A stretch of DNA of 64,000 nucleotides from Amycolatopsis sp. 195334CR. Its GTDB lineage: Bacteria > Actinomycetota > Actinomycetes > Mycobacteriales > Pseudonocardiaceae. Below, piece by piece: positions 32,113 through 41,639 of the stretch. The stretch covers positions 2,790,001-2,854,000 of the forward strand of contig NZ_JAFJMJ010000002.1 of assembly GCF_017309385.1 (NCBI RefSeq). The letters are read 5' to 3'. How positions within the stretch are numbered: position 1 is the stretch's first letter; each line of letters opens with the position of its first letter. The translations under genes and the position numbers were made by a program. The notes under the pieces were generated by a model. That model was not told the DNA's origin. It worked only from the letters and a program-made list of their open reading frames with translations, and did no database searches.

Positions 32113-33605
32113 GGACCACTGTGGACGTTCGAACGAAATTCCCCTATCTGCGCCAGGACTTCACCGCCTCCCTGGTGGTGTTCCTGGTCGCCGTGCCGCT
32201 GTGCGTCGGGGTCGCCGTCGCCTCCGGCGTCCCGGCCGAACTCGGCCTGATCACCGGCATCGTCGGCGGGCTCGTCACCGGCTTCCTGCGCGGCAGCAGC
32301 CTGCAGGTCTCCGGGCCGGCCGCCGGGCTCACCGTGCTGGTCTTCGAAGCCGTCCAGGAATTCGGCGTGCCCGCGCTCGGGGTGATCGTGCTGGCCGCCG
32401 GGCTGCTCCAGCTCGCCATGGGCGCGCTGAAGCTGGGCCGCTGGTTCCGGGCCATCTCGGTGTCGGTGGTCGAGGGCATGCTGGCGGGCATCGGGCTCGT
32501 GCTGATCGCGGGCCAGCTCTACACCGTTGCCGGGCTGACCGCCCCCGCCTCCGGGCTCGGCAAGCTGGCCGGGCTTCCCGGCGCGGTCACCGAGGTCATC
32601 GGGAACACCACCGCGCTCGCCTCGATCGCACTGGGCGCCGGGACCATCGCCGTGCTGGTGCTGTGGAAGTGGATGCCGAAGCGGGTGCGCACCGTGCCGG
32701 GCCCGCTCGCCGCGATCGGGCTGGCGGCGGCCGTCTCGGCGGTGTTCGGCCTGCCGGTCGCCACCGTCCAGGTGCAGGGCCTGCTCGATTCCATCCAGCT
32801 GCCCGATCTGGCCGCCTTCGGTGAACTGGCGAGCCTCAGCCTGCTCGGCACCATCCTGGCGTTCACGCTGATCGCCTCGGCCGAAAGCCTGTTCAGCGCG
32901 GCCGCGGTGGACCGGCTGCACGACGGCCCGCGCACCGAGTACGACAAGGAACTGATGGCGCAGGGCACCGGCAACACCGTGTGCGGGCTGCTCGGCGCGC
33001 TGCCGATGACCGCGGTCATCGTGCGCAGTTCGGCGAACGTCCAGGCCGGGGCGAAAACGAAGGCCTCCCGGGTCCTGCACGGGGTGTGGCTGCTGCTGTT
33101 CGCCGCGCTGCTGCCCGGCACGCTGGCGCTCATCCCGCTGCCCGCGCTCGCCGGGCTGCTCGTCCACGCGGGCTGGAAGCTCATCCCGCTGCGTTCGATC
33201 GCCACGCTGTGGCGCGAACACCGCGGCGAGGCGCTGATCCTGGTGGTCACCGCGCTGTCGATCGTCGCGGTGAACATGTTCGAAGGCGTGCTGATCGGGC
33301 TGGCGCTGTCGGTGATCAAAACGGCTTGGGAGGCCTCGCACATCAAGCTGGAGGTGGTCGACAAGGGCGCCGGTCCGGTGCAGGCGCACCTGTCGGGCAA
33401 CGCGACCTTCCTGCGCCTGCCCAAGATCCTCGACGACCTGGAGGCGCTTCCCCGCGACCGCCCGATCGAGCTGGACCTGTCCGGCCTGCACCACCTCGAC
33501 CACGCCTGCCGCACCGCGCTGGAGAACTGGGCGGCCCGGCACAGCGCCGGTCCCGACCCGGTGAAGGTCACCGAACCGGTCGCCGCGGGCGCCCCGGCCG
33601 GGTGA
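32109..33605 (+). CDS. SulP-family anion (bicarbonate/sulfate) transporter
   Basis: Predicted 498 aa. The membrane domain (residues ~15-400) has SulP features: QDFTASLVVFLVAVPLCVGVAVASGVP, GLITGIVGGLVTGFLRGSSLQVSGPAAGLTVLV and LLGTILAFTLIASAESLFSAAAVDRL. A short cytoplasmic STAS-like tail includes RPIELDLSGLHHLDHACRTALENW. The GTG at 32109 overlaps the carbonic anhydrase stop (GTGA); GTG 32121 is an alternative. Fusion or pairing of SulP proteins with beta-carbonic anhydrase is a known sign of bicarbonate transport. Confidence 0.92.
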   Translation: MRTTVDVRTKFPYLRQDFTASLVVFLVAVPLCVGVAVASGVPAELGLITGIVGGLVTGFLRGSSLQVSGPAAGLTVLVFEAVQEFGVPALGVIVLAAGLLQLAMGALKLGRWFRAISVSVVEGMLAGIGLVLIAGQLYTVAGLTAPASGLGKLAGLPGAVTEVIGNTTALASIALGAGTIAVLVLWKWMPKRVRTVPGPLAAIGLAAAVSAVFGLPVATVQVQGLLDSIQLPDLAAFGELASLSLLGTILAFTLIASAESLFSAAAVDRLHDGPRTEYDKELMAQGTGNTVCGLLGALPMTAVIVRSSANVQAGAKTKASRVLHGVWLLLFAALLPGTLALIPLPALAGLLVHAGWKLIPLRSIATLWREHRGEALILVVTALSIVAVNMFEGVLIGLALSVIKTAWEASHIKLEVVDKGAGPVQAHLSGNATFLRLPKILDDLEALPRDRPIELDLSGLHHLDHACRTALENWAARHSAGPDPVKVTEPVAAGAPAG

Positions 33606-33610
33606 CGAAC

Positions 33611-33647
33611 GCGGGCTGGGCGGCGCCGATGGCACCGCCCAGCCCGC
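33611..33647. terminator. Bidirectional terminator hairpin between convergent genes
   Basis: GCGGGCTGGGCGG (33611-33623) pairs perfectly with CCGCCCAGCCCGC (33635-33647) across an 11-base loop. It fills the 45-bp gap between the stops of the SulP and CoA-transferase genes. No T-run, as is common in high-GC actinobacteria. Confidence 0.8.
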
Positions 33648-33650
33648 GCG

Positions 33651-34304
33651 CTACCGTGCCGCGCTCGTCCAGGCGGACGCGTCCACCTCGGCGTCCGTCT
33701 TGGCCAGCACCTCGTCGAGCGTGACCTCCGGGGCGAGTTCCACCAGCCGCAGCCCGGCCGGCGTGACGTCGAGAACGGCGAGGTCGGTGATGACGCGGTC
33801 GACCACCTCGGTGCCGGTGAGCGGCAGCGTGCAGCGGCCGACGATCTTCGGGGTGCCGTCCTTGGCCACGTGGTCGGTCAGCACCACGATCCGCTTCGCC
33901 CCGGCCACCAGGTCCATCGCGCCGCCCATGCCCTTGACCATGGTGCCGGGCACGGTCCAGTTGGCCAGGTCGCCGGTGGCCGACACCTGGAGCGCGCCGA
34001 GCACGGCGAGGTCGATGTGCCCGCCGCGGATCATCGCGAACGAGGTGGCCGCGTCGAAGAAGCTCCCGCCGGGCAACACGGTGACGGTCTGCTTGCCCGC
34101 GTTGATCAGGTCGGCGTCCTCGTCACCGGCGAAGGGGAACGGGCCGAGCCCGAGAATGCCGTTTTCGCTGTGCAGGGTCACTTCGATGCCGGGCGGCACG
34201 TGGTTGGCCACCAGCGTCGGAATGCCGATCCCGAGGTTGACGTGGTCGCCGTCGGACAGTTCCGTGGCGGCCCGTGCCGCCATCTGCTCGCGGGTCCAAG
34301 CCAT
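33651..34304 (-). CDS. scoB: 3-oxoacid CoA-transferase, subunit B
   Basis: Predicted 217 aa from ATG 34304; a GTG at 34310 overlapping the subunit A stop is an alternative. [19 protein letters not shown] and [14 protein letters not shown] contain the family's catalytic Glu in [34 protein letters not shown] and [18 protein letters not shown] follow. With subunit A it transfers CoA from succinyl-CoA to acetoacetate or 3-oxoadipate. The divergent IclR regulator favours a PcaIJ-like role in aromatic catabolism, but an acetoacetate-specific ScoAB is equally compatible. Confidence 0.95.
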   Translation of the reverse strand: MAWTREQMAARAATELSDGDHVNLGIGIPTLVANHVPPGIEVTLHSENGILGLGPFPFAGDEDADLINAGKQTVTVLPGGSFFDAATSFAMIRGGHIDLAVLGALQVSATGDLANWTVPGTMVKGMGGAMDLVAGAKRIVVLTDHVAKDGTPKIVGRCTLPLTGTEVVDRVITDLAVLDVTPAGLRLVELAPEVTLDEVLAKTDAEVDASAWTSAAR

Positions 34305-34306
34305 GG

Positions 34307-35008
34307 TCACGCCTCCACTTCGCGCACGGTCAGCTTCTCGATCTCCTTCACCCGGGGCCGGGCCACGATCAGCCGGTCGACGAAGATGCCCGGGGTGGTG
34401 ACCGCGTCCGGGTCGAGGTACCCGTCGGCGAGGTGCTCGGTCTCGGCGACGCAGACCCGTGCGCAGGTCGCCGCGAGCGGGTTGAAGTTGCGCGCCGCCT
34501 TGCGGTAGGCCAGGTTCCCGGCGCGGTCGGCGGTGTGCGCGTGCACCAGTGCCACGTCCGCGGTGATGGCGCGTTCCTGGACGTAGGTGCGGCCGTCGAA
34601 CCGCGCGTGCGGCTTGCCCTCGGCGACCTCGGTCCCGACGCCGGTCGCGGTGTAGAACGCCGGAATGCCCGCGCCACCGGCCCGCATCCGCTCGGCCAGG
34701 GTGCCCTGCGGGGTGAACTCGATCTCCAGTTCGCCGTCGAGGTACTGCTGGGCGAACAGCTTGTTCTCGCCCACGTAGGAGGCGATCACCTTGCGCACCT
34801 GGCGGTTGTCCAGCAACACGCCCAGGCCCTTGCCGTCGACGCCCATGTTGTTGGACACGATGGTCAGCTCGCGCACCCCGGAGTCCCGCACGGCCTCGAT
34901 CAGGTCGTAGGGAACTCCGCTCAGCCCGAACCCGCCGACCACGATGGTGCTGCCGTCGGCGAGCAAGCCGCCCAGCGCCTCCGCCGCGTCCGCATAGCGT
35001 TTCGCCAC
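34307..35008 (-). CDS. scoA: 3-oxoacid CoA-transferase, subunit A
   Basis: Predicted 233 aa from GTG 35008, with GGAGGG upstream. [21 protein letters not shown] and [19 protein letters not shown] are subunit A signatures, as are [23 protein letters not shown] and [20 protein letters not shown]. Overlapping stop and start (GTGA) ensure equal synthesis with subunit B. Divergent from an IclR-family regulator 134 bp away. Confidence 0.95.
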   Translation of the reverse strand: MAKRYADAAEALGGLLADGSTIVVGGFGLSGVPYDLIEAVRDSGVRELTIVSNNMGVDGKGLGVLLDNRQVRKVIASYVGENKLFAQQYLDGELEIEFTPQGTLAERMRAGGAGIPAFYTATGVGTEVAEGKPHARFDGRTYVQERAITADVALVHAHTADRAGNLAYRKAARNFNPLAATCARVCVAETEHLADGYLDPDAVTTPGIFVDRLIVARPRVKEIEKLTVREVEA

Positions 35009-35142
35009 TCCGCGCCCTCCACGTCGTCCGTTGGGTGAACGAGCGCGAGTCCAGCGGAAACCCCGTGTTCTGGTCAAACAACTGCTCGGTTGATGGACCC
35101 CGGGTGCAGGTCGCGTTCACTGAGTGGACGTAGGCTGCGGGC

Positions 35143-35910
35143 ATGAGCACGCCGGCTTCCCACGTCATCGGACGGGTCAGCGCGGTCCTGCGCGCCCTGT
35201 CGACCGCGCGGGACGACGGGGCGTCGACCACCTGGCTCGCCCAGCAGACCGGCCTCGCGCGGCCCACCGTGCACCGGCTGCTGGTGGCCTTGGCCGAAGA
35301 AGGCCAGGTCGACCGAGACCAGCGCAGCGGCCGCTGGTTCCTGGGCCCGGAGCTGTACCTGCTCGGTGAGGTGGCGGCACGGCGGTTCGACGCCACCCGG
35401 TACGCGCGCGCCAGCGTGCACCGCCTGGCCACCGCGACCGGCGAGAGCGCGTTCTTCTCCGCACGCCGGGACGAGGAAACCGTGTGCCTGCTGCGCGAGG
35501 ACGGCGATTTCCCCATCAGGTCGTTCGTCCTGTACGAGGGCGCGCGCTTCCCGCTCGGCGTGGTCTCCGCGGGCTTGGTGCTGCTCGCAATGCGGTCCGA
35601 CCGCGAGATCAGCGAGTACCTCGGCCGCGTCGACCTCACCACGCGCTGGGGAGACACCCACTCCCCCGACGCCGTGTGGGAACGCATCGGCCGGACGCGG
35701 GAAACCGGCTACTCGGTGAACCCCGGCTTGATCGTCGAGGGCAGCTGGGGCATGGCCGCCGCGGTGTTCGGGCCGTCCGGCAGTCCCGACTGGGCATTGA
35801 CGCTCACCGGCGTCGAAACCCGCTTCCGCCCCGATCGGCGCGCCGAACTGGGCACCCTGCTGCTGCACGAGGCACACCAGCTGACCCAGCGAATCCGGAC
35901 GCGCTCCTGA
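35143..35910 (+). CDS. IclR-family regulator next to the CoA-transferase
   Basis: Predicted 255 aa. The winged HTH is [32 protein letters not shown]; the effector domain has [38 protein letters not shown] and [25 protein letters not shown]. It resembles PcaR/KdgR-type regulators. Divergence from scoAB suggests direct control. The intergenic region has CAAC-N6-GTTG (about 35081-35094), a possible operator. Confidence 0.92.
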   Translation: MSTPASHVIGRVSAVLRALSTARDDGASTTWLAQQTGLARPTVHRLLVALAEEGQVDRDQRSGRWFLGPELYLLGEVAARRFDATRYARASVHRLATATGESAFFSARRDEETVCLLREDGDFPIRSFVLYEGARFPLGVVSAGLVLLAMRSDREISEYLGRVDLTTRWGDTHSPDAVWERIGRTRETGYSVNPGLIVEGSWGMAAAVFGPSGSPDWALTLTGVETRFRPDRRAELGTLLLHEAHQLTQRIRTRS

Positions 35911-35919
35911 CAGAGGTCG

Positions 35920-38589
35920 TCAAGCCGGTGCGACCGTGCCGAGTTCGGCCAGTGCCAGCGCGGCCCTGCTCTCCCCGCGCGCATAGGAGCGTTCGGCCGC
36001 GATGGACCGCGCGCGCTCGTAGAACTCCTTGGCCCGCAAGGGGTTTCCACCGGCCACGGCGGCTTCGCCCAGCCAGGTCAGGATTTCCACCGCCTCGGTC
36101 CAGAAGCCGAGTTCCTCGGCCACCGGCAGGCTCTCCCGGTGCAGCCGCTCGGCGCGCGCGGGATCGCCGTCGCGTTCGGCGATCAGCGCCCGCGACCGGG
36201 CCGCCCGCAGCCGGCCCCAGCGATCGCCGAGGTCGTCGAACAACGCGGCGCCGAGTTCCGCGTCGGCCGTCGACGGGTGCACCCGTTCGACCAGTGCCGC
36301 GGCCTCGGCCCAGCGGTCCCCCGCCGCCCGCGCCCCGGCCAGGCTCTCCTCGACCATCCGCCGTCCCTCGTCCGGCCTGCCCGCACTGTGCAATCCGGTC
36401 CCGACGAACCACCGCAACCGCGCGCGCAGCACCGGATCACCGACGCCTTCGGCCGGATCGCCACCGGCGGACACGGCGGGCAGCGAGCGCAGTTCCATCC
36501 CGGCCAGCCACGCCCGCGCGACCACCGAGTGCGGTGACGCGCCGGTGGACAGCGCGGCGTGCAGCGACCGGCGCGCCTCGGTCAGCTTGCTGCGCAGGAA
36601 CCAGTACCACGCCAGCGCGTTCACCAGGCGCAGCGCGTGCTCGCTGTCGTCATCGGCCACCGCGAGTTCGAGCGCGCGCCGGAGGTTGACCGTCTCGGTG
36701 TCGAGTCGTTCCAGGTACCGCCGCTGGTCCGGCCCGCGCAGCCGGTCGTCGGCCTGCTCGGCGGACTCGGTGTGGTAACGCACGAACGCCGCGCGGGTGG
36801 TGGCCAGCTCCCCGGCCTCGGCGAGGCGTTCGAGGCTGTAGGCCGCCACCGACTCCAGCAGCCGGAACCGCTCCCCGTCGCGGACCACCAGCGAGCGGTC
36901 GACCAGGCGGGACAACAGGTCGAGCACGTCGGCGGCGGGCAGGCCCCGGCCCGCGCAGACCGCCTCGGCCCCGGCCGTCGTGCAGCCGTCCGCGTGCACG
37001 GCCAGCCGCCGCAGCAGGGTTTGTTCCTCCGCGGTCAGCAGTTCCCAGCTCCAGTCGAGCATCGCCCGCAGCGTCCGCTGCCGGGCGGGCAGCCCGCGGC
37101 CACGCACGGCGGGCAGGGTGAACCGGTCGGCCAGCGCGTCGGCGAGCTGCGCCGGGCTCAGCGCCCGCAGCCGTGACGCCACCAGCTCCAGCGCCAGCGG
37201 GATCCCGTCCAACCGCCGGCAGATGGCAGCCACGGCTTCGGCATTGCCCGCGTCGAGCTTGAACCCGGGTGCCGCGGCGGAGGCCCGCGCCACGAACAAC
37301 TCGACCGCGCTCGACCGCATGGGGTCGGTGTCCTCGGGCAGGTCCAGCGGCGGCACGTGGTGCACGACTTCACCGGGAATGTCGAGCGCCTCCTGGCTGG
37401 TGGCCAGCAACCGCGCCCCCGGCACCGCGGCCAGCACCGCGCCCGCCAGCGCGGCGACCGGTTCGACCAGGTGCTCGCAGTTGTCCAGCAGGAGCAGGAA
37501 CCGCTTGTCCGCCACCGCCTGGCACAGCCAGGCCACCAGATCGGCCAGGTCCGGCTCGGTGGCCGCGGTGTCGCAGAGGCCGAGCGTGGTGATCACCCGT
37601 TCGGCGATCTCGTCCACGGTCGACGCCGCCCCGAGTCCCGCCAGCTCGACCAGCCACACGCCGTCGGGGAACCGCGCGGTCATCTCCCGCGCCGCGGCGA
37701 TCGCCAGCCGCGTCTTGCCGACGCCACCGAGTCCGGTCAGCGTCACCAGCCGCGTGTCCGGATCGGCGCTCAGCGGTTCGCGCACCCGGCCGACCGCTTC
37801 CCGCCTGCCGATCAGCGGGGTCAGCGGGGTGGGCAGGTTGGTGCGCCGGGGTGGCGGGGCCAGCCGGGACTCCTGCCGCAGGATCGCCTCGTGCAGCGCG
37901 GTCACCGCCGGGCCCGGCGGCACGCCGAGTTCGTCGTCCAGCCGCTGCCTCAGGTCGTGGAAGCTCCGCATCGCCTCGCCCTGGCGTCCGGCCTGGTACA
38001 GCGCGCGCAGGTGGATCGTCCGCAGCCGTTCGCGCAGCGGGTGCCGGGTCACCACCTCGCCCAGTTCGGCCGCGAGCGCGGCGTACTCCCCCAGTTCCAG
38101 GCGCACCTCGGCCTGGTCCTCGAACACGGTCAGCCGCAGTTCCTCCAGCCGGGTGATCTCGGCCCGGGCGAACAGCGCCTCGGTCACCCCGCCGTAGGCC
38201 GGGCCCCGCCACAACGCCAGCGCGTCGGCGAACAACCCGCACCTCACCGCCGGATCCCCGACCGCTCGCGCGCCCTCGACGAGTTCCTCGAAGCGCAGCG
38301 CGTCGATCCGGTCCCCGGTGACCAGCAGCCGGTACCCCGCCGGTTCACGGACCACCTGCTCGCGGCCGAGCACGCGGCGCAGCTGGGAAACCTTGGTCTG
38401 CAGGGCGTTCGCCGATCCGCCCGGCGGACGGCCCGCCCACAGGTCCTCGATCAGCCGGTCGGCGCTCACCGGCCCGCCGCGGTGCACGAGGAGGTTCGCC
38501 AGCAGGGCGCGCACCTTCACCTCGGGCACCTTGACCGGCTGCCCGCACGCGTCCCAGACGGCCAGCGGGCCGAGCACGCCATAGCGCAT
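35920..38589 (-). CDS. AfsR/SARP-family transcriptional regulator (DNA-binding, BTAD, NTPase, TPR-like)
   Basis: Predicted 889 aa. Residues 1-95: OmpR-type winged helix (MRYGVLGPLAVWDACGQPV, RVLGREQVVREPAGYRL). ~100-245: BTAD (LYQAGRQGEAMRSFHDLRQRLDDELGVPPGPAV). ~260-520: STAND/NB-ARC-like ATPase with Walker A GLGGVGKTRLA and Walker B KRFLLLLDNCEHL. C-terminal half: helical repeats (RRALELAVADDDSEHALRLVNALAWYWF). Large SARPs activate secondary-metabolite genes. It is divergent from an MFS exporter 91 bp away, an obvious target. Confidence 0.94.
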   Translation of the reverse strand: MRYGVLGPLAVWDACGQPVKVPEVKVRALLANLLVHRGGPVSADRLIEDLWAGRPPGGSANALQTKVSQLRRVLGREQVVREPAGYRLLVTGDRIDALRFEELVEGARAVGDPAVRCGLFADALALWRGPAYGGVTEALFARAEITRLEELRLTVFEDQAEVRLELGEYAALAAELGEVVTRHPLRERLRTIHLRALYQAGRQGEAMRSFHDLRQRLDDELGVPPGPAVTALHEAILRQESRLAPPPRRTNLPTPLTPLIGRREAVGRVREPLSADPDTRLVTLTGLGGVGKTRLAIAAAREMTARFPDGVWLVELAGLGAASTVDEIAERVITTLGLCDTAATEPDLADLVAWLCQAVADKRFLLLLDNCEHLVEPVAALAGAVLAAVPGARLLATSQEALDIPGEVVHHVPPLDLPEDTDPMRSSAVELFVARASAAAPGFKLDAGNAEAVAAICRRLDGIPLALELVASRLRALSPAQLADALADRFTLPAVRGRGLPARQRTLRAMLDWSWELLTAEEQTLLRRLAVHADGCTTAGAEAVCAGRGLPAADVLDLLSRLVDRSLVVRDGERFRLLESVAAYSLERLAEAGELATTRAAFVRYHTESAEQADDRLRGPDQRRYLERLDTETVNLRRALELAVADDDSEHALRLVNALAWYWFLRSKLTEARRSLHAALSTGASPHSVVARAWLAGMELRSLPAVSAGGDPAEGVGDPVLRARLRWFVGTGLHSAGRPDEGRRMVEESLAGARAAGDRWAEAAALVERVHPSTADAELGAALFDDLGDRWGRLRAARSRALIAERDGDPARAERLHRESLPVAEELGFWTEAVEILTWLGEAAVAGGNPLRAKEFYERARSIAAERSYARGESRAALALAELGTVAPA

Positions 38590-38680
38590 GGACGCAGCCT
38601 ATCGCCAGGCGATCATCAGGAAACCGTGCGCGCCGCCGGTCAGCGTGGCTCCCGTCCGTTCTCGTCAACCAGGGAGTTCC

Positions 38681-40195
38681 ATGAGCACATCGACCGCACG
38701 GCGCGCCGGGCCGAGGCAGTGGGCGGGGCTCGCCGTCCTGTCACTGCCCACCGTGCTGCTCGGCCTGGACGTCACCGTGCTGTACCTCGCCCTGCCCTCG
38801 CTGGCCGAAGACCTGCGCCCCAGCAGCACCGAAACGCTGTGGATCATGGACGCCTACGGCTTCCTGATCGCCGGTTGCCTGATCACCATGGGCACGCTCG
38901 GGGACCGCGTCGGGCGGCGGAAGCTGCTGATGATCGGCGCGGCCGCGTTCGGCGTGGTCTCGGTGGTCGCCGCGTACTCGACCAGCGCCGAACTGCTCAT
39001 CGCCGCGCGCGCGTTGCTCGGCGTCGCCGGTGCCACGCTGATGCCGTCCACGCTGGCGCTGATCAGCACCATGTTCACCGACGCCCGTCAGCGCGCGCTG
39101 GCGATCGGGGTGTGGGCGACCAGCTTCGCGCTCGGCATGGCCGCCGGTCCGCTGGTCGGCGGCGCGCTGCTGTCGGTGTTCTGGTGGGGTTCGGCGTTCC
39201 TGGTGGCGGTGCCGATCGTGGTGGTGCTGCTGGTCGCCGCGCCGTTCCTCGTCCCCGAGTACCGCGCGCCGCGTAGTGGCCGCTTCGACCTGGTCAGCGT
39301 GGTGCTCTCGCTGCTGGCCATCCTGCCGGTGGTCTACGCGGTGAAGCGGGTCGCCAAGGAGGGCTTCGACCTGCCCGCGCTCGTGGCGACCGGGCTCGGC
39401 GTGGGGTTCGCGGTGCTGTTCGTCCGGCGGCAGCGCGGGCTGGCCAGCCCGCTGCTGGACGTGCGGTTGTTCGCCGGTCGCACGTTCAGCGCCGCGCTGA
39501 GCATCCTGCTGGTCGGGCTGGTCGGCGTCGGTGGGGTGATGCTGCTGGTCACGCAGCAACTGCAGTTCGTCGAGGGGTTGTCCCCGATGGCGGCCGGCGC
39601 GTGGCTGGGGCCGCCGGCGCTGATGATGTTCGTGGCCGCGATCGGTTCGCCGCTGGTGGCGCGCCGGGTGCCGCCGGGCATCGTCGTCGCCGTCACGCTG
39701 GGGTTGTCCACGATCGGGTACCTGTCGCTGGCGGTGGTGGGCCCGACCGGTGGTGTCGCGCTGGTCGTGGTCGGGTTCGGCCTGGTCTACCTCGGGCTCG
39801 GGGCGATCGCCGCGCTGGGCACGGACCTGGTGGTCGGCGCGGCGCCGCCGGAGAAGGCGGGTTCGGCTTCGGCGCTGTCGGAAACCGTGCAGGAGCTGGG
39901 TTTGGCGCTGGGCGTGGCGGTCCTGGGCAGCCTCGCCACGGCGGTCTACCGCGGGGAAATCGGCGACCAGGTGACTCCGGGCACCCCCGCCGCGGTGGCC
40001 GACAGCATCGCGGGCGCGTCGTCGGTGGCGGACCAGATCAGCCCGGAACTGCTCGGACACGCCCGGGAGGCCGCGACAGCAGGGCTGAATACCGCCACGC
40101 TGGTCGCGGGCGTGGCCATCCTGGTGCTGGCGGTCGTGTCCGCCGTGGCGCTGCGCCACATCGGAACCATCGGCAGCAACGAGGGGAAGTCCTGA
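38681..40195 (+). CDS. MFS drug/metabolite exporter, DHA2 (14-TMS, EmrB/QacA) type
   Basis: Predicted 504 aa from ATG 38681 (AGGGAG upstream). Fourteen membrane helices are expected. Motif A is GTLGDRVGRRKLLMIGAA and the helix 1 motif is LDVTVLYLALPSLAEDL, typical of QacA-type exporters; RALLGVAGATLMPSTLALIS and GPLVGGALLSVFWWGSAFLV are motif C-like segments. Likely exports an antibiotic or toxic cation. It may be switched by the divergent AfsR-type regulator. Confidence 0.94.
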   Translation: MSTSTARRAGPRQWAGLAVLSLPTVLLGLDVTVLYLALPSLAEDLRPSSTETLWIMDAYGFLIAGCLITMGTLGDRVGRRKLLMIGAAAFGVVSVVAAYSTSAELLIAARALLGVAGATLMPSTLALISTMFTDARQRALAIGVWATSFALGMAAGPLVGGALLSVFWWGSAFLVAVPIVVVLLVAAPFLVPEYRAPRSGRFDLVSVVLSLLAILPVVYAVKRVAKEGFDLPALVATGLGVGFAVLFVRRQRGLASPLLDVRLFAGRTFSAALSILLVGLVGVGGVMLLVTQQLQFVEGLSPMAAGAWLGPPALMMFVAAIGSPLVARRVPPGIVVAVTLGLSTIGYLSLAVVGPTGGVALVVVGFGLVYLGLGAIAALGTDLVVGAAPPEKAGSASALSETVQELGLALGVAVLGSLATAVYRGEIGDQVTPGTPAAVADSIAGASSVADQISPELLGHAREAATAGLNTATLVAGVAILVLAVVSAVALRHIGTIGSNEGKS

Positions 40196-40196
40196 A

Positions 40197-40574
40197 ATGC
40201 ACGCATCAGACGCCGTGGGCGAACAGCTCAGGGGGCACGAGCCCCTCTTCCACCGCGCCGAGCTCGGCACGAGCCGGGAAGACTTCGAGCAGATGATGGC
40301 CCCGGACTACTGGGAGGTCGGCGCGTCCGGCGCGAAGTACGGCCGTGACCGCATCCTGAGCGAGCTCGACCAGCGCTATTCGACCGACGGTTACGCCGAA
40401 TCCGACACCTGGGAGGTCCACGACTTCGCTTGCCGCGCCCTCGGAGAGGCGACGTTCCTGGTCACCTACGAACTCCTGCATCGAGGCCGACGAACCAGAC
40501 GGGCGACCGTGTGGGCTCGCCGACCCTCCGGCTGGCAGGCTCAATACCACCAAGGGACGGTCATCCCCGACTGA
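40197..40574 (+). CDS. SnoaL/DUF4440-like small protein
   Basis: Predicted 125 aa, NTF2-like fold: EPLFHRAELGTSREDFEQMMAPDYWEVGASGAKYGRDRILSEL, then FLVTYELLHRGRRTRRATVWARRPSGWQAQYHQGTVI. DUF4440-type proteins of this kind are common in actinobacteria, mostly with unassigned activity. It begins 1 bp after the exporter stop, so it is co-transcribed and may act on or bind the exported compound. Confidence 0.8.
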   Translation: MHASDAVGEQLRGHEPLFHRAELGTSREDFEQMMAPDYWEVGASGAKYGRDRILSELDQRYSTDGYAESDTWEVHDFACRALGEATFLVTYELLHRGRRTRRATVWARRPSGWQAQYHQGTVIPD

Positions 40575-40577
40575 AAG

Positions 40578-41549
40578 CTACGGCGCGATCAGGTCGATCA
40601 AGTACTCCTGATCGGCCTGACCGGTGCAAGGACCATGCCGCGCCTCCCGGTCCGCGACGGCCTGTTTGCCCGCGATCCCGATGCACAGCTCGCTGTGCAC
40701 GGGCTGCAGCCGGTACCGCCGCGAGTCGGGGGCACCGACCGGGTTCAGGCGGAACACCTGCGCGGACCGGCTCTCGCTGCAGTCGTCCCATGGTTCGACC
40801 AGGTCCTTGCCGGCCCCATCGGTCCGCACGACGAGGCACCCCACGCCGTGCTCCGGGTGGTGCCACTGGATCTGCACCAGGCCCGTGCCGACCGGCCGCA
40901 AGTACGTCCGGGGCGGCACGGCCTGGTCGCACGGCCTCAGCGCCGCCACGGCGTGCTCGTAGCCACCGGTGGAATCGCGCCCCTCGCTGAGGCAGAGATC
41001 GGCGGCGGCCGCTGCCCGGATCGTCGCCCAGCTCCCGACCGTGCCCATGGTCAGCCCGGGGATCGGCAGTCCGGCCCCGGCGGCCGGAGCCTGCTCGTGG
41101 GCCTGGTCGGAGAACACCGCGTACCCGCCGACCCCCAGCGCGGCCAGCACGACCACCAGCACCACCCCCACCCGCGCGGCGCCCGGCCATCGCCGCGGTG
41201 GCGCCGCCGCGGGCACGGGCTCGGTCCAGACCGGGGGGTTCCCCATCGCGACCCGACGGCGAGCCGAGAGCCAGTCCTGCACCACGGCCTCGTCCAGCCC
41301 GCAGGCCCGCACCAGCGCGGTCACGATCTGCTCGCGCGGCAGCGTCGGCCGGCCGAGCGCGGCGGCGATGGTGCTCGACGGGAGCACGTCCCCGTTCGCC
41401 GTGGCCTTTCCCTCCAGCTCGCGGAAGGTCAGCCCGGACCACACGCGCAGCGCCCGCAACGCCGCCACGAATTCGGTCGCCGTGCCCGCTTCCCGGGGCT
41501 GCGGGGGCTGGTCAGCGGGCACCACGCTCTGTTTCCGCTCGGCAGTCAC
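40578..41549 (-). CDS. HTH protein with one membrane helix and a ricin-like extracellular domain
   Basis: Predicted 323 aa from GTG 41549 (AGGAGGGGG upstream). Residues ~20-95 are an XRE-like helical domain (EFVAALRALRVWSGLTFRELEGKATANGDVLPSSTIAAALG). A single transmembrane helix (VGVVLVVVLAALGVGGYAVF) follows at about 125-145. The remaining ~165 residues have a Cys-rich beta-trefoil look (LCLSEGRDSTGGYEHAVAALRPC, SELCIGIAGKQAVADREARHGPC), as in ricin-type lectins. The layout, cytoplasmic HTH plus external lectin-like domain, suggests a one-protein surface sensor. Confidence 0.78.
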   Translation of the reverse strand: MTAERKQSVVPADQPPQPREAGTATEFVAALRALRVWSGLTFRELEGKATANGDVLPSSTIAAALGRPTLPREQIVTALVRACGLDEAVVQDWLSARRRVAMGNPPVWTEPVPAAAPPRRWPGAARVGVVLVVVLAALGVGGYAVFSDQAHEQAPAAGAGLPIPGLTMGTVGSWATIRAAAAADLCLSEGRDSTGGYEHAVAALRPCDQAVPPRTYLRPVGTGLVQIQWHHPEHGVGCLVVRTDGAGKDLVEPWDDCSESRSAQVFRLNPVGAPDSRRYRLQPVHSELCIGIAGKQAVADREARHGPCTGQADQEYLIDLIAP

Positions 41550-41639
41550 GGGACCCCCTCCTGATCGTGGACCCCGCCCACGATGCCGTCCCCGCGCACA
41601 ACGCCCGCACAATCCGCGTTGAATCCGCAGGTAGGAGCC

